Assembly: GCA_947069175.1 (NCBI GenBank)
Contig: CAMTDV010000027.1
Location: 44,467,369 to 44,531,368 of the forward strand
Length of the DNA stretch: 64,000 nt
Reading direction: 5' to 3'
DNA from: Scalesia atractyloides
Lineage: Eukaryota > Streptophyta > Magnoliopsida > Asterales > Asteraceae
The translations under genes and the position numbers were made by a program. Positions 22,867 to 33,068 of this stretch are shown in pieces. The first letter of the stretch is position 1, and every line of letters begins with the position of its first letter. The notes under the pieces are model-generated. The model had not been told where the DNA came from. It did not search any database and saw nothing but the letters and a program-made list of their open reading frames with translations.

Positions 22867-23352
22867 AAAATCCCAGCAAATCCTGCTGAACTTTTTGATT
22901 TAAACAAATTCACTTTTGAAGTGGTGTCTATCAAGACTGACCCTGCAGGTACATCACAGTCTCCACAACAAGACTATGGATATGACATTGTGATTCCACA
23001 ATATAAAGTCACTTCGACAATCAGAGGAACAGATGTGATTAAAAGCTGTGAAAACTCTTCCACTACTGGATCAACCACTGTTGATCCTCAATCCTCAGCC
23101 ATCTCATTAAATATAAAAAATAAAAGTCCAACCACTGTGCATAAAAGTCATCATGTTTACACACCTCTCTCACCAATACCTCCACCTCCATTTTAAACGG
23201 ATGTTGGCTCTTCAAAATTGCCAACAGATGTTAGCTCAGAGGATTACCATCTGTAGCCTTCACCTCAAAATGCCATTATTCCATATAAGGGAGATCTAAT
23301 CTACCTTAAAAACCATCCATCTGATCTCATCATTGGCAACATCAATGAAAGG

Positions 23353-24160
23353 GTGCTCACTAGAAGTCAATCGCAAAACATTTGTCTTTTTGCTGGTTTC
23401 CTGTCTCTTACACAACCTGTCAAGTACCAAGAGGCACTAAAAGATAACAGTTGGGTAGAAGCTATGCAAGAAGAGCACCTTCAATTCAAAAGACACCAAG
23501 TATGGGAACTTGTACCATTGCCAAAGAATGTATGTCCAATTAGCACAAAATGGGTCTTCAAGAACAAAACAGATGAAAGGGGTATTGTTGTCAAGAATAA
23601 AGCTAGGCTTGTGGTTCAAGGTTACAGACAGGAAGAAGGCATTGACTATAATGAAACTTTTGCTCCCGTAGCAAGATTAGAAGCCGTCAGACTGTTCTTA
23701 GCTTTTGCTGCCAACCACAACATCAAGGTGTTTCAAATGGATATCAAAAGTGCATTCTTATATGGTAAGATCAAAGAAGAGGTATATCTTTGTCAACCTC
23801 TTGGCTTTGAAGATGCATTTTATCCTGATCATGTATACAAGCTTAACAAAGCTTTGTATGGCTTGAAACAAGCATCAAGTGCCTTGTATGAAACTCTTTC
23901 CACCTTTCTCTTATCCATTGGTTTTAAAAGGGGTAAAATTGACAAAACTTATTTCAAAAATGGAGATGAAAGGATTGATGCCTGTCCAAATTTACGTGGA
24001 TGAGTCATTTTTGGATCCACATGCACTGCCATGTGTGAAGAGTTCAGACAGCTCATGGCAGCGGAGTTTGAAATGAGTGCAAAGGGTGAGCTCTAATGTT
24101 TTCTTGGACTCTAAGTAAAACAATTGCAAAAATTCATTCACCAAAGTAAGTATGTCAAAG
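23353..24160 (+). pseudogene. Copia reverse transcriptase, truncated, RNase H missing
   Basis: Contains TKWVFKNKTDERG, ARLVVQGYRQEEGIDYNETF, QMDIKSAFLYGK and YKLNKALYGLKQA, the ordered fingers/palm motifs of Ty1/Copia reverse transcriptase. The catalytic YVDD box has become YVDE followed by a frame change near 24003. The thumb start (AKGEL*CFLGL ... QSKYVKEL) runs to about 24160 and then switches directly into env-like sequence, so the connection and RNase H domains have been deleted. Non-functional. Confidence 0.9.
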
Positions 24161-24167
24161 AACTACT

Positions 24168-26036
24168 TTGAAAACAAAAGCAACAGAGACTGAGCAAATT
24201 TTAACTACTACCACATCCACTACTCCTTTTTCTGTTACTGAGCCCACTGCTCCTAATGAGCATGGCACTACATCCAGTGTTATGCAATCCCCACCAGAAA
24301 AACCCAAAAAGAAACCCACAAAATCTAAAAAGCCCACCAAACAACCCAAAACGGTAACTCTGGAAGATGAGATCCCAGATGTTTTACATGTGACAGCACC
24401 AAAGTCACATGCAACCACTGCTGCTACTTCCTCACAGCAGATGGTCCCGAAGATCTCTACCCCCATAGCTCCTCTTATTTCCTCACAAAAAGAACAATTT
24501 GTATGCACAGGGACACCACACTCTGAGGCAGATGATTCACTTGAACATCTGTTCTCAAGCCCCTCTCCCAGGGCTATGTCTTTTACTACTCCACTACTCA
24601 ACTTTGCAATTCCTTCTACATTCTTACCCTTGTTTCAAGTTATTGAGAAAACTCAGATTACAAGCAGTCCCTCTCATTCATCTATCACTGAGAGTTTAAC
24701 TCCATCATTGACTGAATCTGAGAAAACTCAATTAGCCAACCCATAAATAGTTGAGGAGGCTACACCCCATGAGTTACATGTAACTGTTGGTGGTAGTTCA
24801 AGAGAAGCAACTACTACAACTGCTGCTACAACAGTGACTCAGTTGGACAGTGATTATATACATAAGACTTCTTGAAGGCAACAACTGCTAGGCTACAATT
24901 GTATACTCTAAACTAGTTGGAAGTCCCCAGTACCAAGAACAAGGGGCATTTGGTTCTGAAAACATTGAGATTCCTCATGTTGATGATCCAAATACAACTA
25001 CCTCTCGTAGGAATTTAGATGATCCTATTCACTTAGGTGATAAATTAAAATACCAAGAATTGATGGAGAGAATCAATACCATGGAATCATCTATTGATGA
25101 AATTAAATCCATGATGAAACAAGTGCTTCAAAATTCTCAACCTTAACCATCCCCAACTCAAAATGTTGATGAGCTATGGAAAGTTGTTCAAATAGTTATC
25201 ATAGCTCAGAGACAATTAGCAGACATTCGGCATGAAATCCACATGAAATTGATCAGAAATATGGTCGAAGCTAGATACAAAGATACACAAGCCGAAAACT
25301 ACTGGCTCTGCCCCGGTTATTATTCTTCAAGATGACATAGAAGATGATGCCAAAAAGGGGGAGAAAGATAACTTGAGAAAGTTGCAACCTGATTCAACTG
25401 TAAAATCAAAGGTGCAACAACAGCCAGAAACCACTGCTAGCACTACTGAAGCATCCAAGGCAACTTTGGGTAAAGGGATTGATGAGACCCTAAACAAAGA
25501 AGATGAAAGGATTGCTGATGTAAAGCAGAAGAGACAAGATACACTTGAAGCTAAAGCTTTAATGCTCATTGAAGAAGAAAAAGCCAAATAGTTGGACAAG
25601 GAAGATGTTGGTATTTCAAGATAAAGAAAATCTACAAGAAAAGCAAGACAACCAACTGTCTTCTCTTCTACAACAACTGCTGAAGCTATTGTATCCTCCA
25701 TTCAGACAAACCCAACAGATGTTGTGACAGCAGATGCTAGAACAACAGATGTTCCAACAGATGTTTCTCAAACCACTACCCTACTTACATTTCTAACATT
25801 AACCGAACCATTATCCACATCACCTCGAATTCATGTACATCCGCCATCTCCCAAAATAAAATTCCAACGCAAAAGGAAAATTTGTGTTGTTGATGATGAT
25901 GATGAAGAGAGTCAATCACCACTCCCTGTATCATCACAATCCACTTCACAACCATCCTCATCACTGCCATATCCTGAAACCCATTTCCAACCATGCACAT
26001 GTCATCTTCATTTCTACCAATGGGTGCTCTATACCC
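24168..26036 (+). pseudogene. Env-like third ORF of the SIRE-like element, N-terminal part
   Basis: Low-complexity Thr/Ser/Pro/Lys-rich sequence (24168-24746), then MESSIDEIKSMMKQVLQ near 25080, a Gln/Lys/Glu coiled-coil region (25373-25591) and another Thr/Pro-rich stretch up to the nested insertion (25724-26036). This is the usual make-up of the variable ORF after pol in SIRE-type plant Copia elements. It has no clear signal peptide or membrane span, so calling it an envelope is by position only. Stops at 24744, 25143 and 25589 disrupt it. Confidence 0.55.
26032..26036. repeat. Target-site duplication, left copy (TACCC)
   Basis: TACCC lies directly before the LTR start TGTTAGG, and the identical TACCC follows the other LTR at 31152-31156. 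Five bp is the usual Copia duplication length. Confidence 0.95.
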
Positions 26037-26460
26037 TGTTAGGTCCTAGAAGTGTGAGACTGAAGCATCAAATATACACAACAGTCTATGGTAGTTAACT
26101 GGGTTTAACTGGGTTAGTTTGTATTAGGTTTGGACCTTTATAGGTCATTTGGGAATGCCATAGGCCATGTGGGCCAGGCAAGCCCATAGGCAAGCCCATT
26201 AGGGTTATGCCTTACCCTTTGAATGTTATGTCATTCCTAGGGTTAGACTTTTGGAGGCTTTTAGGTTTTCTCTAGAGAACCTTCATCTTGTACCAGACGG
26301 TTTTGCTTGTTCAAGTAATAGAATCGTGTGCAAGGTGTTAAAGTGAATTTGTATTGTTCTTCATCATTTAAGGTTTTCTTGAAGATCATCAAGTTTGGAT
26401 TCTGTCCATCCTTGGTGATTGTGTGATATCAGTGTTAGATCCGGATTATTGGGACTTACA
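26037..26460 (+). repeat. 5' LTR of the nested element, TATA segment lost
   Basis: Matches the 3' LTR closely, with two notable differences. It has an extra copy of AAGCCCATAGGC near 26180-26195. It also lacks the CTAGGTATAAATA segment (CTTACCCTTTGAATG at 26211-26225 replaces CTTACCCTAGGTATAAATAG), so the TATA box present in the other LTR is gone and the promoter is probably damaged. Confidence 0.95.
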
Positions 26461-26462
26461 AG

Positions 26463-26475
26463 TGGTATCAGAGCC
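26463..26475 (+). other. Primer-binding site of the nested element
   Basis: TGGTATCAGAGCC, two bases after the LTR end, complementary to initiator tRNA-Met. Confidence 0.9.
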
Positions 26476-26575
26476 TGTTGAACCTGTTTTCCAGGCTCAG
26501 ATCTGATATTACAAGATTCTGTTCGGTTTTCTGCTGAAGAACACGAAGAAGATTCAAGCATTTCTGATCAACATT

Positions 26576-26980
26576 CAAGGATTTCGGATTTTCTGGTTGC
26601 ATTTCGGATTGATTTCGGATTAATCTTCTGTATTTCGGATTAAAATATTGAATTTCGGATTGATTTCGGATTATTCTATTGAATTTCGGATCCAAATTGG
26701 TTGAAGATCATCGATTCCGGATTACTGTTCCGGATTGTCACTGTTGCAGAGTATCTGATAGCATTCCGGATTACTGTTCTGGATTGTCACTGTTGCAGAG
26801 TATCTGATAGCATTCCGGATTACTGTTCCGGATTCTCATTCCGGATTCTCATTCCGGACTGAAACAGTGCATCCCGGATTCCATCTCGGACAATGTTCAG
26901 AATTACCATTTCGGATTAGTATCTTGGATCACTGTTTCCGGATTCCATCTCGGATTGTTAATCCTAGTTACTTTTCCGAA
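26576..26980 (+). repeat. CCGGATT/TTCGGATT repeat leader
   Basis: Around 25 variants of TTTCGGATT and TTCCGGATT at irregular spacing, including a longer duplication of about 60 bp (ACTGTTCCGGATTGTCACTG, twice between 26720 and 26810). It occupies the same leader position as the 1120-1650 array of the minus-strand copy, whose complement reads CATCTCGGATC. Confidence 0.9.
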
Positions 26981-27130
26981 TTTGGTACTGTTCCGAGTTG
27001 TACCCAAAAAGGTGGAAAGTTAACCAGCTGACATAACCGGAGTTAAACGTTTTCATACACAGAATTTGATCCTTAGACAATTTTAACAAACGTTTTCATA
27101 CATATATCAACTGAGTCTAATCCTGAAGAA

Positions 27131-28595
27131 GTGTATGAGCAAAAACCTCAACCCCAGCAAGCTGCCATCAATAGTCCAGCACCCCAAACTCCACCTCAAG
27201 CCCAAACTAACGCTGCCAAATCAAGCTCGCCCATTGACACAGTCAATTATCTTTTGTGCACTGAACCTTGTAGGAATAGGGTTGCTCAACTCAGGGCTCT
27301 TAATTCAAAAATGACCGATGTATACAACCACGCAGTGGCTCAGTGCATCAGCCTTCGAGAAAGTAACAAGTTACTGAAAGAAAAGGTTGAAGCTCAAAAG
27401 AAAGACATAGCTCAACTCCACCTGGACGTAAATCAACAGAAATGTTGGGTCCATGAAAACCAAATTACATTCAAAAACCATGGAATGCGACTTGGTAAGA
27501 GTTGAGCTGGGACTTCTTACTGGAAAATATCAACAAAATGAAGTTAATATAAAGAAGTTTGATACATCCAGCAAGCTTGTTCAAGACGTGTGCAATGTGC
27601 AGCTGGCATATAAAGGGAACAAAGGGAAGGGTATGGGACTCAATCAGGTTGCCCCACCGTATAATCACAACTATACAACAATGCCAGAAACCGACAAAGA
27701 TATTGAGAAAGCACAACATATGGTGTGTGGCAAACCCAGTGATTATATGCAAGACGCACGGGAACCATCTGGTGCTGATAACTCTTCAAATGAGTTAGTT
27801 GATGAAGAGAGAGCTGACGTGAACAAGGCTCCAAGTGTGCGAACTGAACAATCTGAACCTTCTGCTTCTGATGAAAAGGTTCAGAGCAAGCTAAAAGAGC
27901 ATAAAAGAGCAAATCGGAGACGAAGAAAGCAGAAGTCCAAACGTCAAGGACAATCTCGCTCTCCTAAATCATCAGTGGCCAGCAATAGCCCTCATAAGGC
28001 TAATGTTGTGAAAAATGCTTTTGTTAAGCCGATCATTAATGGAAAATGTGAAAAATATTCCTTTGATCGTGCTAGCAAAGCTTTTAGAAAAGTTGGGGAG
28101 ATTTCTAAAGAAGACTTGCAGTCTAAACAAAAGAAGAAAAATCAAAAGAAATCTCCACAACAGAAGAAGGCCCTTGCAAACGACAAGTACAGACATCCAA
28201 ATTCATCTTCGTCTGCAAGAAACGTGCAAGGAAATCAAGCATAGAAGGGATCAGTTCATCCTTCAAGGCCTGTACGAGCAAATCAAGCTGATCAGAATGC
28301 TTTACATGTGAAAAGACAAACGTACTTCAATTGCGGCATTCATGGTCACATTGCTCGAAACTGTACAAGTGGTCCCCATGTTCCGTGTCATGCTAAAAAT
28401 CAGAAGGTTACACCAAAGAATAACAATCATTCCAAACCGATGAAGGTTTCATCACCTAAGGCAATGAAGAATGTGAATTCCAAGGTTAAACCATCTGATG
28501 GGGATTGGAATGTTGCCAAAAACAAACGCAAGGTTGTTCAGAAACAAAAATCTTTTTCTAAAACGACTACACCTGATACAGCCAAAGTTGCTTAA
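27131..28595 (+). pseudogene. Gag C-terminal region with CCHC-like knuckle (nested Copia)
   Basis: The start is Gln/Pro/Ala-rich, then an acidic-basic coiled-coil region (27300-27460, LRESNKLLKEKVEAQKK), a frame change near 27470, a basic Lys/Arg-rich stretch (27890-28190) and a zinc knuckle at about 28314-28360 reading YFNCGIHGHIARNC, where the first Cys has become Tyr. The tail ends in TMAWVPLSY near 28740-28770, a motif common at the gag/protease border of plant Copia elements. The N-terminal UBN2 domain is missing. This is probably the last coding remnant of the element. Confidence 0.75.
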
Positions 28596-28774
28596 TCAAG
28601 GGCAACAACCGCGTTTGTTAAAATAAAACAGATTTGAAACCCAAATCCAAGACGGTAGCAACATCACCAATCCTTGAAACCAAAGGGGATTTGTGTCTTA
28701 AAGAAGTGTCTTATTTTGATACTTCAGGGAAACCCATGACCACGATGGCCTGGGTCCCACTATCTTACTAATCT

Positions 28775-30720
28775 CCTTATTTCTCAGGAACAGCCAAGGA
28801 GGAGCTGTTGACAATCTCTAGAATGTTGGTAGCGGTTGTTCCAGGGATATGAAGGATAACATCTCACTGTTGTAAAAAGGTTCAAATTTTTACGATTGTG
28901 ATGTTCCCTTTGGAGGAGATGAGGTAAGAAAAGATGAGTGAAAAGGTACAAATTTGAATTTCGTGCTTTAATTTTGGAATTGATTAGTTTTAATCTAAGG
29001 AACGGTTAAGTAAAAATAACAAAAATATTTTCCTTTTCCTTTTGTTTAAACTTTGTGCATATGTTTTCTTTATTAGGTAAATTTGTGCATAAAGTATGAT
29101 GCACAAATTTAGGGGGGAAGAGGGCGATGTATGTATATATGTATTGTTTGAGGGGGAGAAAATTAGACAACTACAAAAACATTATTTGAAAAACATAAAA
29201 AAAACAAAAATAAAAAGTCATGGGAAGTGAAATGAATATTCGTGATAAAGGGCATGACTGACACATGTAAGGTGTCGTAGCTGAAAAGACTAGGATCTAA
29301 TGTGATATGTTGGTAGGCTTACGCTCAAGTGATTAAAAGATACTAAGTGATATAAACATAATGAACTATGTATCTTGTGGGTAACATACCATTAGCGTAT
29401 GATTTCATGGTCTTAAATCTTGTGTTGAAAGATAGCCAACATCTGAGGTTTCGGGTCTTTATGTTGTTGAGTCATCCGAGGATATCTTGGCTGCCCTTCT
29501 GTTGCATCCAGATTATATGCAGACCTAGGCACAGTCAGGATATCTTTAAAAGAGCCAAATCAAAAGGGCCAAATCCTTAAAAGAAAGGAAATCTCATCAT
29601 GAGAAAATTCCATGAATTTAAGCATACCAAATAAGGTATATGCCTAACCCTCGTTAGATACTATTGGTCACTCTGCTGTACGAAAGTACTGACCTGTTCA
29701 CCAATAGTCTGACGTTGTAAAAGATAAAGGATGATCTCAGTATACTCACCTGCTACAATGAATCATTGTGCTTACCTTGATCACGGGGGTATGTCATGGT
29801 GTGGGACACATGGATATTATAGTATAATACTACCTTAAGCATATCACGAAGTTGAAAAATTGAAAGTTGAGAGTTTAAGTGGACAAACATATTGGAAACC
29901 ACTTAGACCAGTCTGAATAAGTTCGCACTGAAAAGTGTTCCTTGGCCCTCCTGAAAACAATTTTGATCCCATTGCAATTGTATAGTTGTAACTATTGAAT
30001 TAGTTTCTTTGTTTATTTGTGTTTCTGTTTATATTCTTATATTTAAAAATTAAAATAAAAAATAAAAAATAGAAGATTCAAAAATCCAAAAAAGAGGACG
30101 ATATTTGTTTTATTAAAAAATTATTAACCGTTCTTGAAGATTTGACTAATTATCAAATGATTAAAGAAATTTGAATTTTGATCTGAGTACAAGTACTTAT
30201 ATGTATCATGTGTTCATGTGGTACTCTCCCTGTTGCATAAGAATGTTTGCTTATAAATTTCTGAGAATTGTGCAGATCTCGATTTAGATCAAGAAACAGG
30301 GATTGCTGAAAATTGAGATGTTGTTAGTTGCCAACAAAGCATGAAGCATCACAACAGCAAAGTGTACCTGAGTCAGAAGAATCAGATGCCAGTCATCATC
30401 TGACAGTGATGGTACATTTGAAGAAGTACATGTGAACCTACTTGCTTGAAAGAGAAGAATTGAAGAAGAAAAGAGCTGCTGAGATTCCTCCTCTCGTATT
30501 CTTTTTGACAAAGATGTTTCAAGCAAAGCTAATCAAGATACTGATATGAAGCTAACCACAACAGCTGAAGAAAAACACCCAGTGCTGAGAGGTCGTTGAA
30601 GTGTGAGGTCCAAGAAGTATGAGACTGACTTCCACAACACTTACAGCATAGCGACAACCATAGATTTTGTTGAAGACGTTGCTGAATTTGCACTATGAAG
30701 ACAATTTGATGCATCAGTCT
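28775..30720 (+). other. Noncoding interior of the nested element
   Basis: No gene recognised where pol should be. Visible landmarks are a perfect 12-bp inverted repeat AAATTTGTGCAT/ATGCACAAATTT (29079-29110, 8-nt loop), immediately followed by a purine tract AGGGGGGAAGAGGG, a second tract GAGGGGGAGAAAA near 29150, and an AT-rich stretch at 30040-30080. The sequence ends in AAGGGGAGAT before the 3' LTR. Confidence 0.6.
29079..29110. other. Perfect 12-bp hairpin before an internal purine tract
   Basis: Arms AAATTTGTGCAT (29079-29090) and ATGCACAAATTT (29099-29110) around an 8-nt loop. The purine-rich AGGGGGGAAGAGGG follows at once. It could be a remnant central polypurine tract or an RNA element. 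Function is unknown. Confidence 0.7.
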
Positions 30721-30730
30721 AAGGGGAGAT

Positions 30731-31151
30731 TGTTAGGTCCTAGAAGTGTGAGACTGAAGCATCAAATATACACAACAGTCTATGGTAGTTAACTGGGTTT
30801 AACTGGGTTAGTTTGTATTAGGTTTGGACCTTTATAGGTCATTTGGACATGCCATAGGCCATGTGGGCCAGGCAAGCCCATTAGGGTTATGCCTTACCCT
30901 AGGTATAAATAGAATGTTATGTCATTCCTAGGGTTAGACTTTTGGAGACTTTTAGGTTTTCTCTGGAGAACCTTCATCTTGTACCAGACGGTTTTGCTTG
31001 TTCAAGTAATAGAATCGTGTGCAAGGTGTTAAAGTGAATTCATATTGTTCTTCATCATTTCAGGTTTTCTTGAAGATCATCAAGTTTGGATTCCACCCAT
31101 CCTTGGTGATTGTGTGATATCAATGTTAGATCCGGATTATCGGGACTTACA
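30731..31151 (+). repeat. 3' LTR of the nested element
   Basis: TGTTAGGTCCTAGAAG to CGGGACTTACA, preceded by the polypurine tract AAGGGGAGAT. It retains a TATA box (TATAAATA at 30904-30911). Confidence 0.95.
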
Positions 31152-32215
31152 TACCCTCTGGAACTCTTTGCAGTCAAAGGAGAAATAGAGGCTTTCTTCA
31201 AGATAGAGGATCCAAAACAAAGAGAATTTCCATCTCTTATGGGGTATCGAAAGCCTAAGAATCTAGATGAATATCTGAAGTTAAAGGCTAGACAAGCTGA
31301 GACCATAGCAAATGATCGATCAAAGGGTAAGGATGACGGGGCTCTACAAATATCCTTACAATTTCAACTGAGCAAGCGAGAAACATTGAAGAATTTGCTA
31401 AGGACTTGAGTAAGTCCCTGTCTGAAAATCCAACCACTGATGATCCTGAATTGAAAGAAGAATACCTTGATCATATCATGAAGCACAAGCCTTACAAAGG
31501 AACAAGGGCTCAATTCAAAGACTTGTCGGCTAATGAGCTAAAAGAAGAGATTGAAAGAATTCATAACATGCTCAAAAATCCTTCAAAGAAGCCTATTCCT
31601 CCTTTTTGGAAAAAGGCTAAGCCTGAAAGCAAAGACCATGCTATAAAGATCAAAAGAATGAAAGCCAAAGTTGTTAGTGCTCAATATGGAACAACAAGGC
31701 AAATTGCTAGGTGGTCAGAATCTAAAGTTGTTGATACCTACAGAAGACTGGAAGAGCTAAGAAAGAAAGATCCTTCTATCCCAAGAAAGCCAGTCTATTC
31801 TCAAACAACCACTGCTCTTCAACAGACCCATGCTCCTAAAAGATCACCTTCCACATTTGTCTTATCCACAATTTCCTTAAATCAAGCAAAGAGGCAAAAG
31901 TAGATGGCAGAAGAGGATCAAAGGTTGCATGAAGAATTAAGAAAGGAGGGGATTAAGAACAAAATTTTATACCATACTGATGCTGCAAGTGATAAGCTTA
32001 TGGCCACACTTTCAACACTTGTAAGCAGACCCATCTCACCAAACTCATCACAAATAACCCTACTCCCAAATAAACCACCTGACTCAAAAATTCTAAAATG
32101 GAAGTCTTCCACAGACACCCATGAATTGACACTGCTCAGGTCAGATGGTAGAGCTCAAAAGATAAGAATGGAGGATGCATATGGTCTGGATGCAGCTGAC
32201 TCCAAGGCCGGCTGA
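31152..32215 (+). pseudogene. Env-like third ORF, C-terminal part, after the nested insertion
   Basis: Resumes directly after the target duplication. It contains FFKIEDPKQREFPSL, a charged helical region (31260-31400), HKPYKGTRAQFKDLS and IPPFWKKAKPESKDHAIKIK, then a Lys/Arg-rich region and a second charged stretch up to 32215. Stops at 31407, 31901 and 32213 divide it. The reading direction and composition continue those of 24168-26036, so both are halves of one ORF. Function unknown. Confidence 0.65.
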
Positions 32216-32323
32216 ATCTTGAGCTTGAAAGGGATGTAGATGACATGATACCCTGGACTTTGAACTTCAATTCAAAGGACAAATAAATCTTTTATTTTGG
32301 CATCATCTGTTATAAGTGAACAT

Positions 32324-33068
32324 TGTTGGAATTAACCCCACAAAAGAACAGAAGATAGAAAGCCAAAATATACTACAACCTCTTATCCTAATAATAATAA
32401 AACATCTTCTAGAGTCAAGCTCTAGTAAAGACAAAATGTCAAAGGTCTGCCAAGGTAAAGCACTATTGAAGACTAAATGTCAAAGGTCTGCTAAGACAAA
32501 GCTATGTTGAAGACTAAAGCTAAAGGTCTGCCAAGGCAAAGCTCTGTTGAAGACTAAAGCTAAAGGTCTGCCAAGGCAGCTCTGTTGAAGACTAAGGATA
32601 AAGGTCTACGAAGGCAAGACTTTGCTGAAGGCCAACAGAGGTTATCTCATCAGTGTTTTCTATCAGTCTTTGTATTGTTTAGTTATAGAAGTGGTTACCT
32701 TAGCAGATGTTGTTAGTTTGTTAATATTGTTAAATGTCACTTTCCTGCTGACATCATCATAAGATGCTTAGTGGTTAGAATTGTAGTATAAATAGAACAG
32801 TGCTTGTACTGTTCTATTTGATCACTTTCATCACTTATCATTCTAATATTCTTCTTTACATTTTGTATGAACAAATCAGTGATCTTAGGCTGAGGGAGAG
32901 ATTGAGAGTTATATGAAATTGATTACAATCACGAAAGTATGACAATGAAAACAATCTCTCAATTGTTATGAATTAAAGTTCATCATTCCGCTGCATGTTC
33001 ATCTGATTATTGTCTTTCATCTTTCATCCTTTGAACTTTCATAACAGTTTCAAAATCCGATCCTAACA
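32324..33068 (+). repeat. 3' LTR of the SIRE-like element
   Basis: 745 bp, TGTTGGAATTAACCCC to GATCCTAACA, matching 17649-18387 including the 40-bp repeat block and the TATA box. The expected purine-rich tract is missing: the preceding bases are TATAAGTGAACAT. The end directly abuts Gypsy internal sequence. Confidence 0.95.

Larger units (their letters stand above)
26037..31151 (+). mobile_element. Nested, short Copia element with intact ends and no pol
   Basis: LTRs of 424 bp (26037-26460) and 421 bp (30731-31151), both TG...CA. The target duplication TACCC is perfect (26032-26036 and 31152-31156). A primer site follows the first LTR and a polypurine tract (AAGGGGAGAT) precedes the second. 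The interior holds a CCGGATT repeat leader, a gag remnant with a CCHC-like knuckle and about 2.1 kb of noncoding sequence. No protease, integrase or reverse transcriptase is seen, so it must have moved with proteins supplied in trans. It split the env-like ORF of the older SIRE-like element. Confidence 0.95.
17649..33068 (+). mobile_element. SIRE-like Copia retrotransposon with both LTRs, degenerate, carrying a nested element
   Basis: LTRs lie at 17649-18387 and 32324-33068. The order between them is primer site, gag with CCHC knuckle, long coiled-coil spacer, protease-like motif, integrase, partial reverse transcriptase, then an env-like third ORF interrupted by a complete smaller element at 26037-31151. 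Without the insert the element is about 10.3 kb, fitting SIRE/Maximus size. RNase H is absent (deletion near 24160) and there is no purine-rich tract before the 3' LTR. The outer flanks (GCGCG left, GCGTT right) do not form a clean target duplication and belong to different Gypsy elements. Confidence 0.9.

Noticed and set aside
24155..24601. Minus-strand 148-codon frame, Val/Cys-rich
   Set aside because: It is the antisense of the Thr/Pro-rich env-like ORF of the SIRE-like element, which has the family signal on the plus strand.
26468..26695. Minus-strand Asn/Arg-rich repeat peptide
   Set aside because: Antisense translation of the TTCGGATT repeat leader.
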